Assembly: GCA_949293185.1 (NCBI GenBank)
Contig: CASFCQ010000016.1
Coordinates: forward strand, 1-33,046
Source: an uncultured bacterium
Lineage (GTDB): Bacteria; Cyanobacteriota; Vampirovibrionia; Gastranaerophilales; Gastranaerophilaceae
Length of the DNA stretch: 33,046 nt
Direction: 5' to 3'
Part shown: in pieces, positions 24,857 through 31,909 of the stretch
Numbering within the stretch: the first letter of the stretch is position 1
How the letters are laid out: each line of letters opens with the position of its first letter
Translations under genes and position numbers: made by a program
The notes under the pieces: generated by a model
The model's input: only the letters and a program-made list of their open reading frames with translations
What the model was told of the DNA's origin: nothing
Databases searched by the model: none

Positions 24857-25012
24857 TTAATTTTGTGTAGTATACGGCTCGTTATAATAGATATAATTTT
24901 TGATAACGTTGTTTTTGGGTAAATATTGTTTTAGCATAACAGGTTTGTACATATTTTTTATAATGTTTTTCTTTTGTTTTTTTTCAAACTCATATAAAGA
25001 ATAAATGTGCAT
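24857..25012 (-). CDS. Possible small Lys/Tyr-rich protein
   Basis: A 51-residue frame beginning MHIYSLYEFEKKQKKNIIKN. The case for it rests on a very strong ribosome site (AGGGGGAG) just before ATG 25012. The in-frame ATG at 25042 would lie upstream of that site and is less likely. The protein is basic and has no known domain. It lies in a 327-base gap that otherwise holds only AT-rich sequence and the presumed promoter of the lytic transglycosylase gene. It may be real or a chance frame. Confidence 0.4.
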   Translation of the reverse strand: MHIYSLYEFEKKQKKNIIKNMYKPVMLKQYLPKNNVIKNYIYYNEPYTTQN

Positions 25013-25170
25013 ATTCTCCCCCTCTCTTTGTAAACATTTCACTTCATCGCATTAACAACTATACTTTATATATGCTATATTTATTGATAAATAACCTTAC
25101 TCTCTTATACCAATTAGAGGAATACTTATAACGTTTTTTTAAATTTAAATAATCAAGGGAACAAAATAAA

Positions 25171-27204
25171 TTGGACTGGAAAAAAAAATTAAAATTTATA
25201 ATTATAGCTTCGGCTTTTGCGGTATTGATTTTGATAGTACTGACAAATGTTTTTAAGATGACGAGAGTATCAGAAAAGGATTTAAAGGCATATAATCAGG
25301 GGCTTCAATATGTAAAAAGCGGAGATTTTGAAAATGCTTATTTTAACTTTTCTAACGTCTCAAAAACTTCCGGTATATATGAAATTGCACTGTTGAGACA
25401 GGCAATGAGTGCGGACAAGCTGAATGATTTTCAAACCGCTGCAAAAAAATACAGGATGTTTATAGAAAAATATCCTGAATCTGTGTTTATAGAAAAAGTA
25501 TACTACTCGCTTGCTCAAAATAGTTATAAAGAGAAGGATTATAACAGAGCAGAAAAAACTTTTCAGGATATAAGAAAACTTTTTAAAGACAGTGATTATG
25601 CAAAAGCATCCGACTACTACCTCGGATTAATACAAAAAGAAAAACTAAAAGAAAACGATAACGAAAAAGAAATTTTACAAAAAAAACTTAAAGCCAAGGA
25701 GTTCTTTGTTCAATATCTTGCAACTACTCCGGATGGGCGATTTGCAACGGATTGTATAAATGAAATAGCAGCCCTTGGGTTGCCGATTACTCCTTATGAG
25801 TATTTTTTAATAGGACAAACCTGCTTTAAAACAGGACAGTATCAGCGTGCATTCAATAATTTTAATTTGTCTGATATGCAGCTTGCGTGGGGATATTTGA
25901 GTATACTTTATACTAAAAGAGGCGAGTACCTTAAAGCACGGGAAATATTCGAAACAAACTATATAAAATATTCAAAAAATATTGCAGCAGAGGAGCTTCC
26001 TGCGGTGCTGGAAAACTACGCTTCATTGAGCCCGGTTGGGATGAAAGACGGCTGGTACAAGGCTCTGTCGCTGGCTCAGACTTATCGGGCACAGGGTGAA
26101 GATTTTATTCTATACAGACTTGCAAAACTCGTCAGCGGAGAAGAAAAAAACAGATTAAACAGACAGATTTTCACCCAGTATGAAAACGGCAAATATGCTG
26201 CAGATGCTGTTGCTAACCTCTTCTGGGAAGCTTACAAAAGAGGAGATTATCAGGAAGCAAAGATGCTCGGAAATATCCATATGAGAGATTATCCGTACAC
26301 AAATTCTGCGCCTAAAGTTTTATTTTGGACAGCCAAAATTGCGTCAAAAGAAGGCAGAAAAAGTGATGCAAAAGCCTTGTATCAGAGAGTTGTCGCAAAA
26401 TACCCGGACAGCTACTATGCATATCGGGCATCAAAATTATCAGGATACGGGCAGTCTAACGATTGGAAAACAAGGGTCACGCACAGATTACCTGAAAAAA
26501 CAGCTTACATTGAATTTCCTGCTAAATATACAAAAATTACTGATGATAACTTAAGTGTTGTTGATACAATCTTAAAACTTAATGATTTCAAGCTTATACA
26601 GGAAATCGACGAAAATAATAAGGCTCTTTTAAGCTGGATTAAATATAAAGAAGGTGAGTATGCAACATCCGCAGTTCTGGCGCGTGACTTTATTGATTCG
26701 CTGGAGCAGAAGCCTGACTTTGAAGATAGTTTATACAAACTTGCTTACCAGCTGCATTATCAGGACGTTATTAATAATACGGCAAGAGTGTACAAACTTG
26801 ACCCTTATATTGTTACTTCAATAATAAGAGAAGAAAGCTATTTTAATAAAAACGCAAAAAGTATTGCCGGTGCTGCGGGGTTAATGCAGATTATGCCGTC
26901 AACAGCCAGATATATTACAAGCAAAAACGGAATTTCATACAGCGGGGTTTCTTCCTTATATAATCCAAAAACAAATATAAACATCGGCTGTGCTTATCTT
27001 CATTATGTCAAAACAACATTACACAACAATGATTTGCTTGTTGTTGCTTCTTATAACGGCGGACCTAATGCGGTGCAAAATTGGAAAGATAACCTCTCTT
27101 ATCAGAATTTTGATGAGTTTGTTGAGAATATACCCTATCCGGAAACCGCAGAATATATCAAAAAGGTTTTCAGAAGCTACTGGGTTTACCTTAATGTATA
27201 CTAG
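25171..27204 (+). CDS. Membrane-anchored Slt70-type lytic transglycosylase
   Basis: 677 residues. An N-terminal anchor (FIIIASAFAVLILIVLTNVF) is followed by a superhelical TPR-like domain (about 40-500; for example YNQGLQYVKSGDFENAYFNF). A C-terminal SLT domain (about 535-670) has catalytic Glu in ITSIIREESYFNKNAKSIAG, then AAGLMQIMPSTARYI, NINIGCAYLHYV and VASYNGGPNAVQNW. It cleaves the MurNAc-GlcNAc bond of peptidoglycan with 1,6-anhydro product. It is the Slt70 layout but with an uncleaved anchor. The start is TTG 25171, with AAGGGA upstream. It follows the dusB cluster but is separated from it by 327 bases. Confidence 0.9.
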   Translation: MDWKKKLKFIIIASAFAVLILIVLTNVFKMTRVSEKDLKAYNQGLQYVKSGDFENAYFNFSNVSKTSGIYEIALLRQAMSADKLNDFQTAAKKYRMFIEKYPESVFIEKVYYSLAQNSYKEKDYNRAEKTFQDIRKLFKDSDYAKASDYYLGLIQKEKLKENDNEKEILQKKLKAKEFFVQYLATTPDGRFATDCINEIAALGLPITPYEYFLIGQTCFKTGQYQRAFNNFNLSDMQLAWGYLSILYTKRGEYLKAREIFETNYIKYSKNIAAEELPAVLENYASLSPVGMKDGWYKALSLAQTYRAQGEDFILYRLAKLVSGEEKNRLNRQIFTQYENGKYAADAVANLFWEAYKRGDYQEAKMLGNIHMRDYPYTNSAPKVLFWTAKIASKEGRKSDAKALYQRVVAKYPDSYYAYRASKLSGYGQSNDWKTRVTHRLPEKTAYIEFPAKYTKITDDNLSVVDTILKLNDFKLIQEIDENNKALLSWIKYKEGEYATSAVLARDFIDSLEQKPDFEDSLYKLAYQLHYQDVINNTARVYKLDPYIVTSIIREESYFNKNAKSIAGAAGLMQIMPSTARYITSKNGISYSGVSSLYNPKTNINIGCAYLHYVKTTLHNNDLLVVASYNGGPNAVQNWKDNLSYQNFDEFVENIPYPETAEYIKKVFRSYWVYLNVY

Positions 27205-27245
27205 TTTGTAACAAACAGATTATAGGCATTTGCCGGATAAGCAGC

Positions 27246-27251
27246 TATAAT
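27246..27251 (+). promoter_or_regulatory. -10 box placing transcription start at the ATG of the OppF-like gene
   Basis: A perfect TATAAT is separated from ATG 27258 by only six bases. Transcription from it would start at the ATG itself, and no Shine-Dalgarno is visible. No good -35 is seen. Confidence 0.35.
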
Positions 27252-27257
27252 ATTTTT

Positions 27258-28217
27258 ATGCAGACACTTGTTGATATAAAAAATTTGAATATGTATTACC
27301 CGATTTTGTCAGGTAGCTGGAGTTCCCAAAAAGAATATCTCCACGCACTTAATAACATAAACCTTGAGATAAAAAAAGGTGAGATTCTCGGGCTTGTGGG
27401 CGAATCAGGGTGTGGAAAATCAACGCTGGGCAAAGCTGTTTTAAAACTTATTGAGCCGGAAGGCACTGTTAACTTTGACGGTCAAAATGTTTTAAAACTT
27501 AAAAATAAAGAGCTTAAAGATTTTAGAAAAAAATCACAGATGATTTTTCAAAATCCGTATTCCAGCCTTGACCCGAGAATGACCATATACAAAATTCTCA
27601 GAGAACCGCTGGTTGTACACGGTATCCGTGATAAAAACGAGATTAACTCAAGAATACATGAAATAATCAACCTTACCGGTTTAAACGATGAAGATTTAAA
27701 ACGTTATCCGCATGAGTTTTCGGGCGGGCAAAGACAGAGGATAGCAATTGCGCGGGCTTTGATTTTAAAACCTGACTTTCTTGTTGCTGACGAGCCGGTT
27801 TCTGCTCTTGATGTAAGTATTCAGGCACAGATAATAACACTTTTGAAAGATTTAAAAGAAAAACTCAACCTTACCATACTTTTTATTTCGCATGATTTGG
27901 GGGTTGTAAAGTACCTGTGTGACAGAATTGCTGTGATGTATTTAGGAAATATTGTGGAGCTGGCTGATTCTCAAACTTTATTTAAAGAGCCAAAACATCC
28001 CTATACACAGGCATTGATAAGCGCAGTACCTTCTATTCACAAAAAGGAAACTGAGGAAATAAAGCTGCAAGGCGAGCTGCCTTCGCCTAAAAATCCGCCG
28101 GTTGGCTGCCGTTTCCATACCAGATGTCCTTATGTCCAAGACATTTGTAAACAAAAAGAGCCTGACATAATTAAACTATCAGACTCTCATTGTGTTCGTT
28201 GCGTTCTTTATAAGTAA
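27258..28217 (+). CDS. Oligopeptide/dipeptide-type ABC transporter ATP-binding protein (OppF/DppF-like)
   Basis: 319 residues. Walker A is GESGCGKST (48-56), the Q-loop FQNPYSSLDPRM follows, the ABC signature is FSGGQRQRIAIARAL, Walker B is FLVADEPVSALD, and the H-loop is LFISHDLG. The C-terminal oligopeptide_ABC domain with its cysteine cluster (CRFHTRCPYVQDICK) is intact. This domain marks the OppD/OppF subfamily, which usually works as a heterodimer with OppD and with permeases OppB/OppC. None of those genes is next to it, so it must act with partners encoded elsewhere. It may be translated from a leaderless mRNA. It ends convergent with the next gene. Confidence 0.9.
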   Translation: MQTLVDIKNLNMYYPILSGSWSSQKEYLHALNNINLEIKKGEILGLVGESGCGKSTLGKAVLKLIEPEGTVNFDGQNVLKLKNKELKDFRKKSQMIFQNPYSSLDPRMTIYKILREPLVVHGIRDKNEINSRIHEIINLTGLNDEDLKRYPHEFSGGQRQRIAIARALILKPDFLVADEPVSALDVSIQAQIITLLKDLKEKLNLTILFISHDLGVVKYLCDRIAVMYLGNIVELADSQTLFKEPKHPYTQALISAVPSIHKKETEEIKLQGELPSPKNPPVGCRFHTRCPYVQDICKQKEPDIIKLSDSHCVRCVLYK

Positions 28218-28230
28218 AAATTACTTTTTA
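28212..28230. terminator. Small hairpin with T run between convergent genes
   Basis: AAGTAA (28212-28217), AAA, TTACTT (28221-28226), then TTTTA. It overlaps the stop codons of both convergent genes. Only 6 bp with one GC pair, so it is weak. Confidence 0.35.
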
Positions 28231-28706
28231 TTGGCGTATTTTAAGAATTTTTGCTGTTTGGTATACATCATTTCTTCTTTGATTTTCAGGTTGCCGTTTG
28301 CGTCAAGACCTATCACAAAATGAGCTGGGATTTTGTAATCACTTGTAGAAGGTCTTCTTAAGCAGGTAATTTTAAAGTCACCGCCCTGTTTTGTGATTTT
28401 GCGTTCTGTGTAGTAGTTTTTATATTTGTTAATTTTTGCAAGATTCGCGCCAAGTCTCATCTGGTTAAAGTACTGTTTTGTGTTAGCAGTAACTGTTGCT
28501 GTTGTGCCGTCCGGTTTCATTACTACTCTTATTATTCTCGCATTTGGTGAGTAGTAATCCGTAATAGTTTCACTATAAGTATTTGCGGCATCAACATATT
28601 TGTTAAAAAATGCCAGAACCTGTTCAGGAGTCGTTGTTGCCGCATTAGCCGCAAGGCTTATTCCTGTAATTATAAAAACAGCCAGCAAAGCAAATAATTT
28701 TTTCAT
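28221..28706 (-). CDS. Secreted NTF2-like/SnoaL-like protein
   Basis: 161 residues. Residues 1-22 are a clear signal peptide (LFALLAVFIITGISLAANA). The mature part begins TTTPEQVLAFFNKYVDAANT, and the order helix-helix-strands (TITDYYSPNARIIRVVMKPD, then FNQMRLGANL, KITCLRRPS, HFVIGLDANGNLKIKEE) is like the NTF2 cone fold. It shows no catalytic residues that I can name. It is likely periplasmic. AGAAGGAG precedes ATG 28706 and a TATAAT (28754-28759, minus strand) lies upstream, so it has its own transcript and is not part of the operon above it. Confidence 0.55.
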   Translation of the reverse strand: MKKLFALLAVFIITGISLAANAATTTPEQVLAFFNKYVDAANTYSETITDYYSPNARIIRVVMKPDGTTATVTANTKQYFNQMRLGANLAKINKYKNYYTERKITKQGGDFKITCLRRPSTSDYKIPAHFVIGLDANGNLKIKEEMMYTKQQKFLKYANKK

Positions 28707-28753
28707 TTAATATTTTCTCCTTCTCACACGTAATAAATAATATTAGTACACAT

Positions 28754-28759
28754 ATTATA
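28754..28759 (-). promoter_or_regulatory. -10 box of the secreted NTF2-like protein gene
   Basis: TATAAT on the minus strand, 48 bases before ATG 28706. No strong -35 is visible. Confidence 0.3.
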
Positions 28760-28824
28760 TAACGAAAAAAGCACCGATTTGTTCAGTTGTTAAGATATTC
28801 TGTTACAAACTAAAAACAGGACTA

Positions 28825-28842
28825 TTATAACAATTGTTATAA
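28825..28842. terminator. Perfect 18-base palindrome after the three-gene operon
   Basis: TTATAACAATTGTTATAA is fully self-complementary and starts 4 bases after the stop of the last operon gene (28847). On the minus strand it is followed by TAGTCC, so it lacks a T run. It could be a weak terminator or a binding site for a dimeric regulator. Confidence 0.3.
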
Positions 28843-28846
28843 AAAT

Positions 28847-29395
28847 TCAGGCTTTTAGCGATAATTTATATGTTTCAGGTGCATTTTTGTTGCGCAAGTA
28901 CTCAAGTATAGCGCCTCCTACTTCCTCATTTGGATCAAATGGTATTTGTACCGGGTTTTGGGAGTTTTTTAAAAACATAGTCATCAATGGACCAAATGCG
29001 TCGGGAACAAGGGTTTTTCTATAAATTCCGGCAAGCATTACCTGTACGTTATGAGATTTTGAATAATTAAATCTTGAAATAATCGGATAAGTATCTCCAA
29101 CATTTTTTGCACCTGCGTCTATTATCCTGTTTAAAAGGAACAAACCTGCAGTTATATCTTTTTCGTTTTCACTGCTCTTAAGCATATTCAAAACAGGATT
29201 AACAGCTTTTTCTTTATAGGAGGCAATTTTTTGAGCAAGATTTTCGTCAAAAACTGCATGATTAACTTTTTCATCCGGTAATACAAATGATTTTTTAAAA
29301 TGTTCAACCATTTGGCAAGGGGCTTCCTCATGTACAGCCGGGTATGCCGGTGATATTGAATAAAAGTTTTTAAAAACAACAGGTTGTATGTGCAT
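28847..29395 (-). CDS. Hypothetical helical-repeat (HEAT-like) protein, third gene of the B12-riboswitch operon
   Basis: 182 residues. The N-terminus, HIQPVVFKNFYS, carries an F-[KR]-[GN] motif seen in two other proteins of the window. Residues of about 55-170 consist of antiparallel helix pairs with a HEAT-like spacing (AVNPVLNMLKSSENEKDITA, GLFLLNRIIDAGAKNV, VQVMLAGIYRKTLVPDAFGP). No signal peptide. AAGGGT lies 9 bases before ATG 29395. It starts 20 bases after the upstream gene's stop, so it is in the same transcript. Confidence 0.55.
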   Translation of the reverse strand: MHIQPVVFKNFYSISPAYPAVHEEAPCQMVEHFKKSFVLPDEKVNHAVFDENLAQKIASYKEKAVNPVLNMLKSSENEKDITAGLFLLNRIIDAGAKNVGDTYPIISRFNYSKSHNVQVMLAGIYRKTLVPDAFGPLMTMFLKNSQNPVQIPFDPNEEVGGAILEYLRNKNAPETYKLSLKA

Positions 29396-29415
29396 AAGTT
29401 GTACCCTTGTAAAAA

Positions 29416-30972
29416 TTATGAGTAAACAAACGGAGGACCGTTTTTAATTTCGTACAGAATATTTTCAGCTCTGGTTTTTAGCTCTGTCTTGTCTTTACCA
29501 TTCATTGCCTGCACTCTGAATTCATCCATCAATGGTTCAATAACACTGCGTTTTTTGGTTTCAAAGTTTTTCAATTCAACACTGACAAGACGTTTTTGTA
29601 AATCCAATTCTGTTTTTGCGTTTTCTTTTATGACTTCTGCTTCCTTTACAGCCTCAACGGTTTTTGCTCCGACATAACCTACTGTGGTTACTGCAGCCAT
29701 TCCGCCAAATACCATTTTTAAAAGAGGGCTGTGCGGGTTAACTATCATATTATACAGATGGGAGCATAAATCCCCTGTGTAAGAGAACAAAACAGGCTTG
29801 TTGGACGGTTTGCCGGCAATTGCTTCAGCACCTTCATCCGTGAGTTTTTCTACCTCTCTGACAACATAATCTTTGTAATTTTTGTAAGTTTCACCGTTAA
29901 AAGAGGTATATTCACCTTTCGGCAGGTTTGTTAAATCAGCAAAAAATTCATCGAGTTCTTTTTTGTTGAGGTTCAGAGATACAATTCTGTTTTTTAATTT
30001 TTCAAGCACACCCTGAGAAGGTTTTTCAATTTTAGAAAAACTGCTGCCGAATTCTTTTAACGTTGTTGATGCAATATCTTCACAAGTCTTTGCTGCCATT
30101 GTGAGATTTTTCATTGACAAAAATCCCAAAACAGCTGCTGCCGCTGCACTCAATCCTACACAAGCCGCTGCAAGTAAATTATTTTGTTTTTTATCTGAAC
30201 CAATATTAGAAGACGGGTTTTGAGAATTTTTAAATGATATAAATTTTTTAAATGTTGTATTTTCATTGCCTACATTGTTTTTGTGCAAGACAGAGTTGAG
30301 TTCTTTTGCTTTTTCAGCAAGCATATTCCTCAAAATTTGCATTTTCCCCGAAAAGCTTTTGGTTTCGACTTCAATAAGCTGCTCCTGAAGATTTCTTTGA
30401 ACATCTGCCTGTTTTTTTCTTACCCAGATTTCTTTTACCCCGTCAACGAAGTTTTTAGCAACAAATCCGATTGAACTCAGTACAAAAACTCCAAGTGCCC
30501 CCATTACGTTACGGTAGTTAGGGTCGCGAATCATTAAAAGCATTGCCAGATGCGGTTCATCGTTAACAGAAACATGTTTTGTTACTTCCTGCAATGTCTG
30601 CCAGGGTTTAAGATTCTTTTTAATTTCAGCAGCCTTTCTTAAGCCGTACATTGAACCTGCTAGCAAAGCAAAAACACCAACAGTAGTGGCAAGCAGCGGT
30701 GTAAGAGAACGCTGCAAAGATTTTTCTTTTGTTTTTTTAGACTCTTTGCTGTCAAATGTGGATGGTTTTATTGTTTTGTCCGGAATGACAAGATTGTCAT
30801 ACATATTATCTATGTCTGCCGTTAAAGTTGTAGAGAATACATCTCTGTCTTTTATAAGGTTGTTTACAACAACACCTTCTTTTAATTCGGATATGTTCTT
30901 TTTTTGCGTCTGTGTTTGATTGCGGTATTGTTTTTGGGTTTCTAAATCCTGATATGGTTTTATATAGCTCAT
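29416..30972 (-). CDS. Hypothetical four-helix membrane protein with internal duplication, second gene of the B12-riboswitch operon
   Basis: 518 residues. There is an N-terminal soluble region of about 85 residues, and four hydrophobic segments near 90-112 (PLLATTVGVFALLAGSMYGL), 155-175 (GALGVFVLSSIGFVAKNFV), 265-287 (LLAAACVGLSAAAAAVLGFL) and 425-446 (FGGMAAVTTVGYVGAKTVEA). A coiled coil follows segment 2 and another follows segment 4, and the two coils align (NLQEQLIEVETKSF with DLQKRLVSVELKNF). So the protein is two copies of a helix-loop-helix-coil unit. No transporter signature is seen. It starts 3 bases after the stop of the upstream gene, indicating coupled translation. Confidence 0.6.
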   Translation of the reverse strand: MSYIKPYQDLETQKQYRNQTQTQKKNISELKEGVVVNNLIKDRDVFSTTLTADIDNMYDNLVIPDKTIKPSTFDSKESKKTKEKSLQRSLTPLLATTVGVFALLAGSMYGLRKAAEIKKNLKPWQTLQEVTKHVSVNDEPHLAMLLMIRDPNYRNVMGALGVFVLSSIGFVAKNFVDGVKEIWVRKKQADVQRNLQEQLIEVETKSFSGKMQILRNMLAEKAKELNSVLHKNNVGNENTTFKKFISFKNSQNPSSNIGSDKKQNNLLAAACVGLSAAAAAVLGFLSMKNLTMAAKTCEDIASTTLKEFGSSFSKIEKPSQGVLEKLKNRIVSLNLNKKELDEFFADLTNLPKGEYTSFNGETYKNYKDYVVREVEKLTDEGAEAIAGKPSNKPVLFSYTGDLCSHLYNMIVNPHSPLLKMVFGGMAAVTTVGYVGAKTVEAVKEAEVIKENAKTELDLQKRLVSVELKNFETKKRSVIEPLMDEFRVQAMNGKDKTELKTRAENILYEIKNGPPFVYS

Positions 30973-30975
30973 TAA

Positions 30976-31683
30976 CTATTCTTCGCTTTCTTGTTCGGTG
31001 AATGGGTGCGGCATATGTTTTGTATTAAACAGTGTTTCTTTAGTAGTATTTTCTTCAAAAATCATTTTTTGTTCTTCGATTCTTTTTATTTCCTCGTCCT
31101 CTTCATTTTCGGCTTCGGAAATACCAAAAAGACTAAAAATTTTCTTTTTAATATCTTTAAGTTTGTCTGATATTTTCTTTTCAATAGCTGCTTTTGCTTC
31201 TCCAAGCATTGCTGTTAATTTATCAGCTATATCAATTATTTTTTGCTTAAAAGAGTCGATTGTTTTTGTTATGTTATTTGCAAAATTTTGTATAGTGTTG
31301 CTTATTGCCTGCAAAGCTTTTGCAGCAGGGGTAACAATAACATCCAAAGCGACAGTTAAAGCTTTAGCTATTGGTTTTGGCAGGGATGAATTTAATATAG
31401 CAAGTTTCATTGCATTAATTTGTGTCTGCAAATTATCGAGATGAGCCTGCAGAGTTTGGGCTGCAAACATCTGCTGGGTATGGAGTCTTGCCTCTTTTTG
31501 CGCCTTAAGCATCTGTCCGATAGCATAACACTCATTCCAGGTCATTTCTTTAGGCTTGTTATCTTTTTTTACGCTTCCGCCGCCTCCCATACCGTTACAG
31601 ATGGGACAAGCCCCCATTGGCAAACCGTGCGGACAAGTCCCTATTCTGTTGTTATTAGCTGCTCTTGAAAGCGTTGCCGCCAT
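30976..31683 (-). CDS. Hypothetical protein with N-terminal Cys/His knuckle, first gene of the B12-riboswitch operon
   Basis: 235 residues. Near the N-terminus it has CPHGLPMGACPIC (C17, H19, C26, C29), a probable zinc-binding knuckle, followed by a Gly run. The middle (about 60-190) is long amphipathic helix (ALQAISNTIQNFANNITKTI, DSFKQKIIDIADKLTAMLGE). The C-terminus is acidic (SEAENEEDEEIKRIEEQK). No signal peptide or clear membrane segment, although residues 90-130 are fairly hydrophobic and may lie on a membrane. AAGGA is 7 bases before ATG 31683 and is buried in a leader hairpin below a cobalamin-riboswitch core. The function is unknown. Confidence 0.6.
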   Translation of the reverse strand: MAATLSRAANNNRIGTCPHGLPMGACPICNGMGGGGSVKKDNKPKEMTWNECYAIGQMLKAQKEARLHTQQMFAAQTLQAHLDNLQTQINAMKLAILNSSLPKPIAKALTVALDVIVTPAAKALQAISNTIQNFANNITKTIDSFKQKIIDIADKLTAMLGEAKAAIEKKISDKLKDIKKKIFSLFGISEAENEEDEEIKRIEEQKMIFEENTTKETLFNTKHMPHPFTEQESEE

Positions 31684-31691
31684 AAAAAATT

Positions 31692-31733
31692 CCTTGTTTT
31701 CTTAATTCCTCAGCGCTGCGGGAAAAAACAAGG
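31692..31733 (-). promoter_or_regulatory. Hairpin that sequesters the ribosome-binding site (riboswitch expression platform)
   Basis: In the transcript CCTTGTTTT (31733-31725) pairs perfectly with AAAACAAGG (31700-31692), and inside it TTCC pairs with GGAA. The 3' arm contains the AAGG of the Shine-Dalgarno (31695-31691) for ATG 31683. This is the layout of a riboswitch that controls translation initiation. Confidence 0.6.
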
Positions 31734-31763
31734 ACAAAATAAGTTTATTCTTATAATATGACC

Positions 31764-31877
31764 CCATGCCTAAATCCCGAAGCTATGGTTATTATTTGTC
31801 ATTTTTGATGACAAAGAGTATTCCGGCTATACGGTTGCGGCTCAGCCCGGGATTTTCACCCATGTTCCCTCTTTTGT
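31764..31877 (-). promoter_or_regulatory. Cobalamin riboswitch
   Basis: Read on the minus strand, the core shows the conserved elements in order: ACAAAAGAG-GGAAC, then GGGTGAAAATCCC, then GCTGAGCCGCAACCGTAT, then AGCCGGAATACTC, and the closing strand CTCTTTGT (31818-31811), which pairs with ACAAAAGAG (31877-31869, one bulged A). These match the Cbl-family pattern GGGAA...GGUGAAAAUCC...CCGCAACyGU...AGyCrGAAUAC known from B12-controlled genes. A further hairpin (CCATAGC with GGCATGG, 31788-31764) follows. The usual L5 kissing partner is not clear. It is the leader of the operon 31683-28847. Confidence 0.85.
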
Positions 31878-31880
31878 TCA

Positions 31881-31909
31881 ATTGTACTTTTGACAAAAGT
31901 CAGTGTCAA
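31881..31909 (-). promoter_or_regulatory. Near-consensus sigma-70 promoter of the riboswitch operon
   Basis: TTGACA (31904-31909), exactly 17 bases, TACAAT (31881-31886). It overlaps the stop codon of the upstream membrane protein gene. The predicted start near 31874 puts the first transcribed bases at the first strand of the riboswitch core. Confidence 0.75.
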
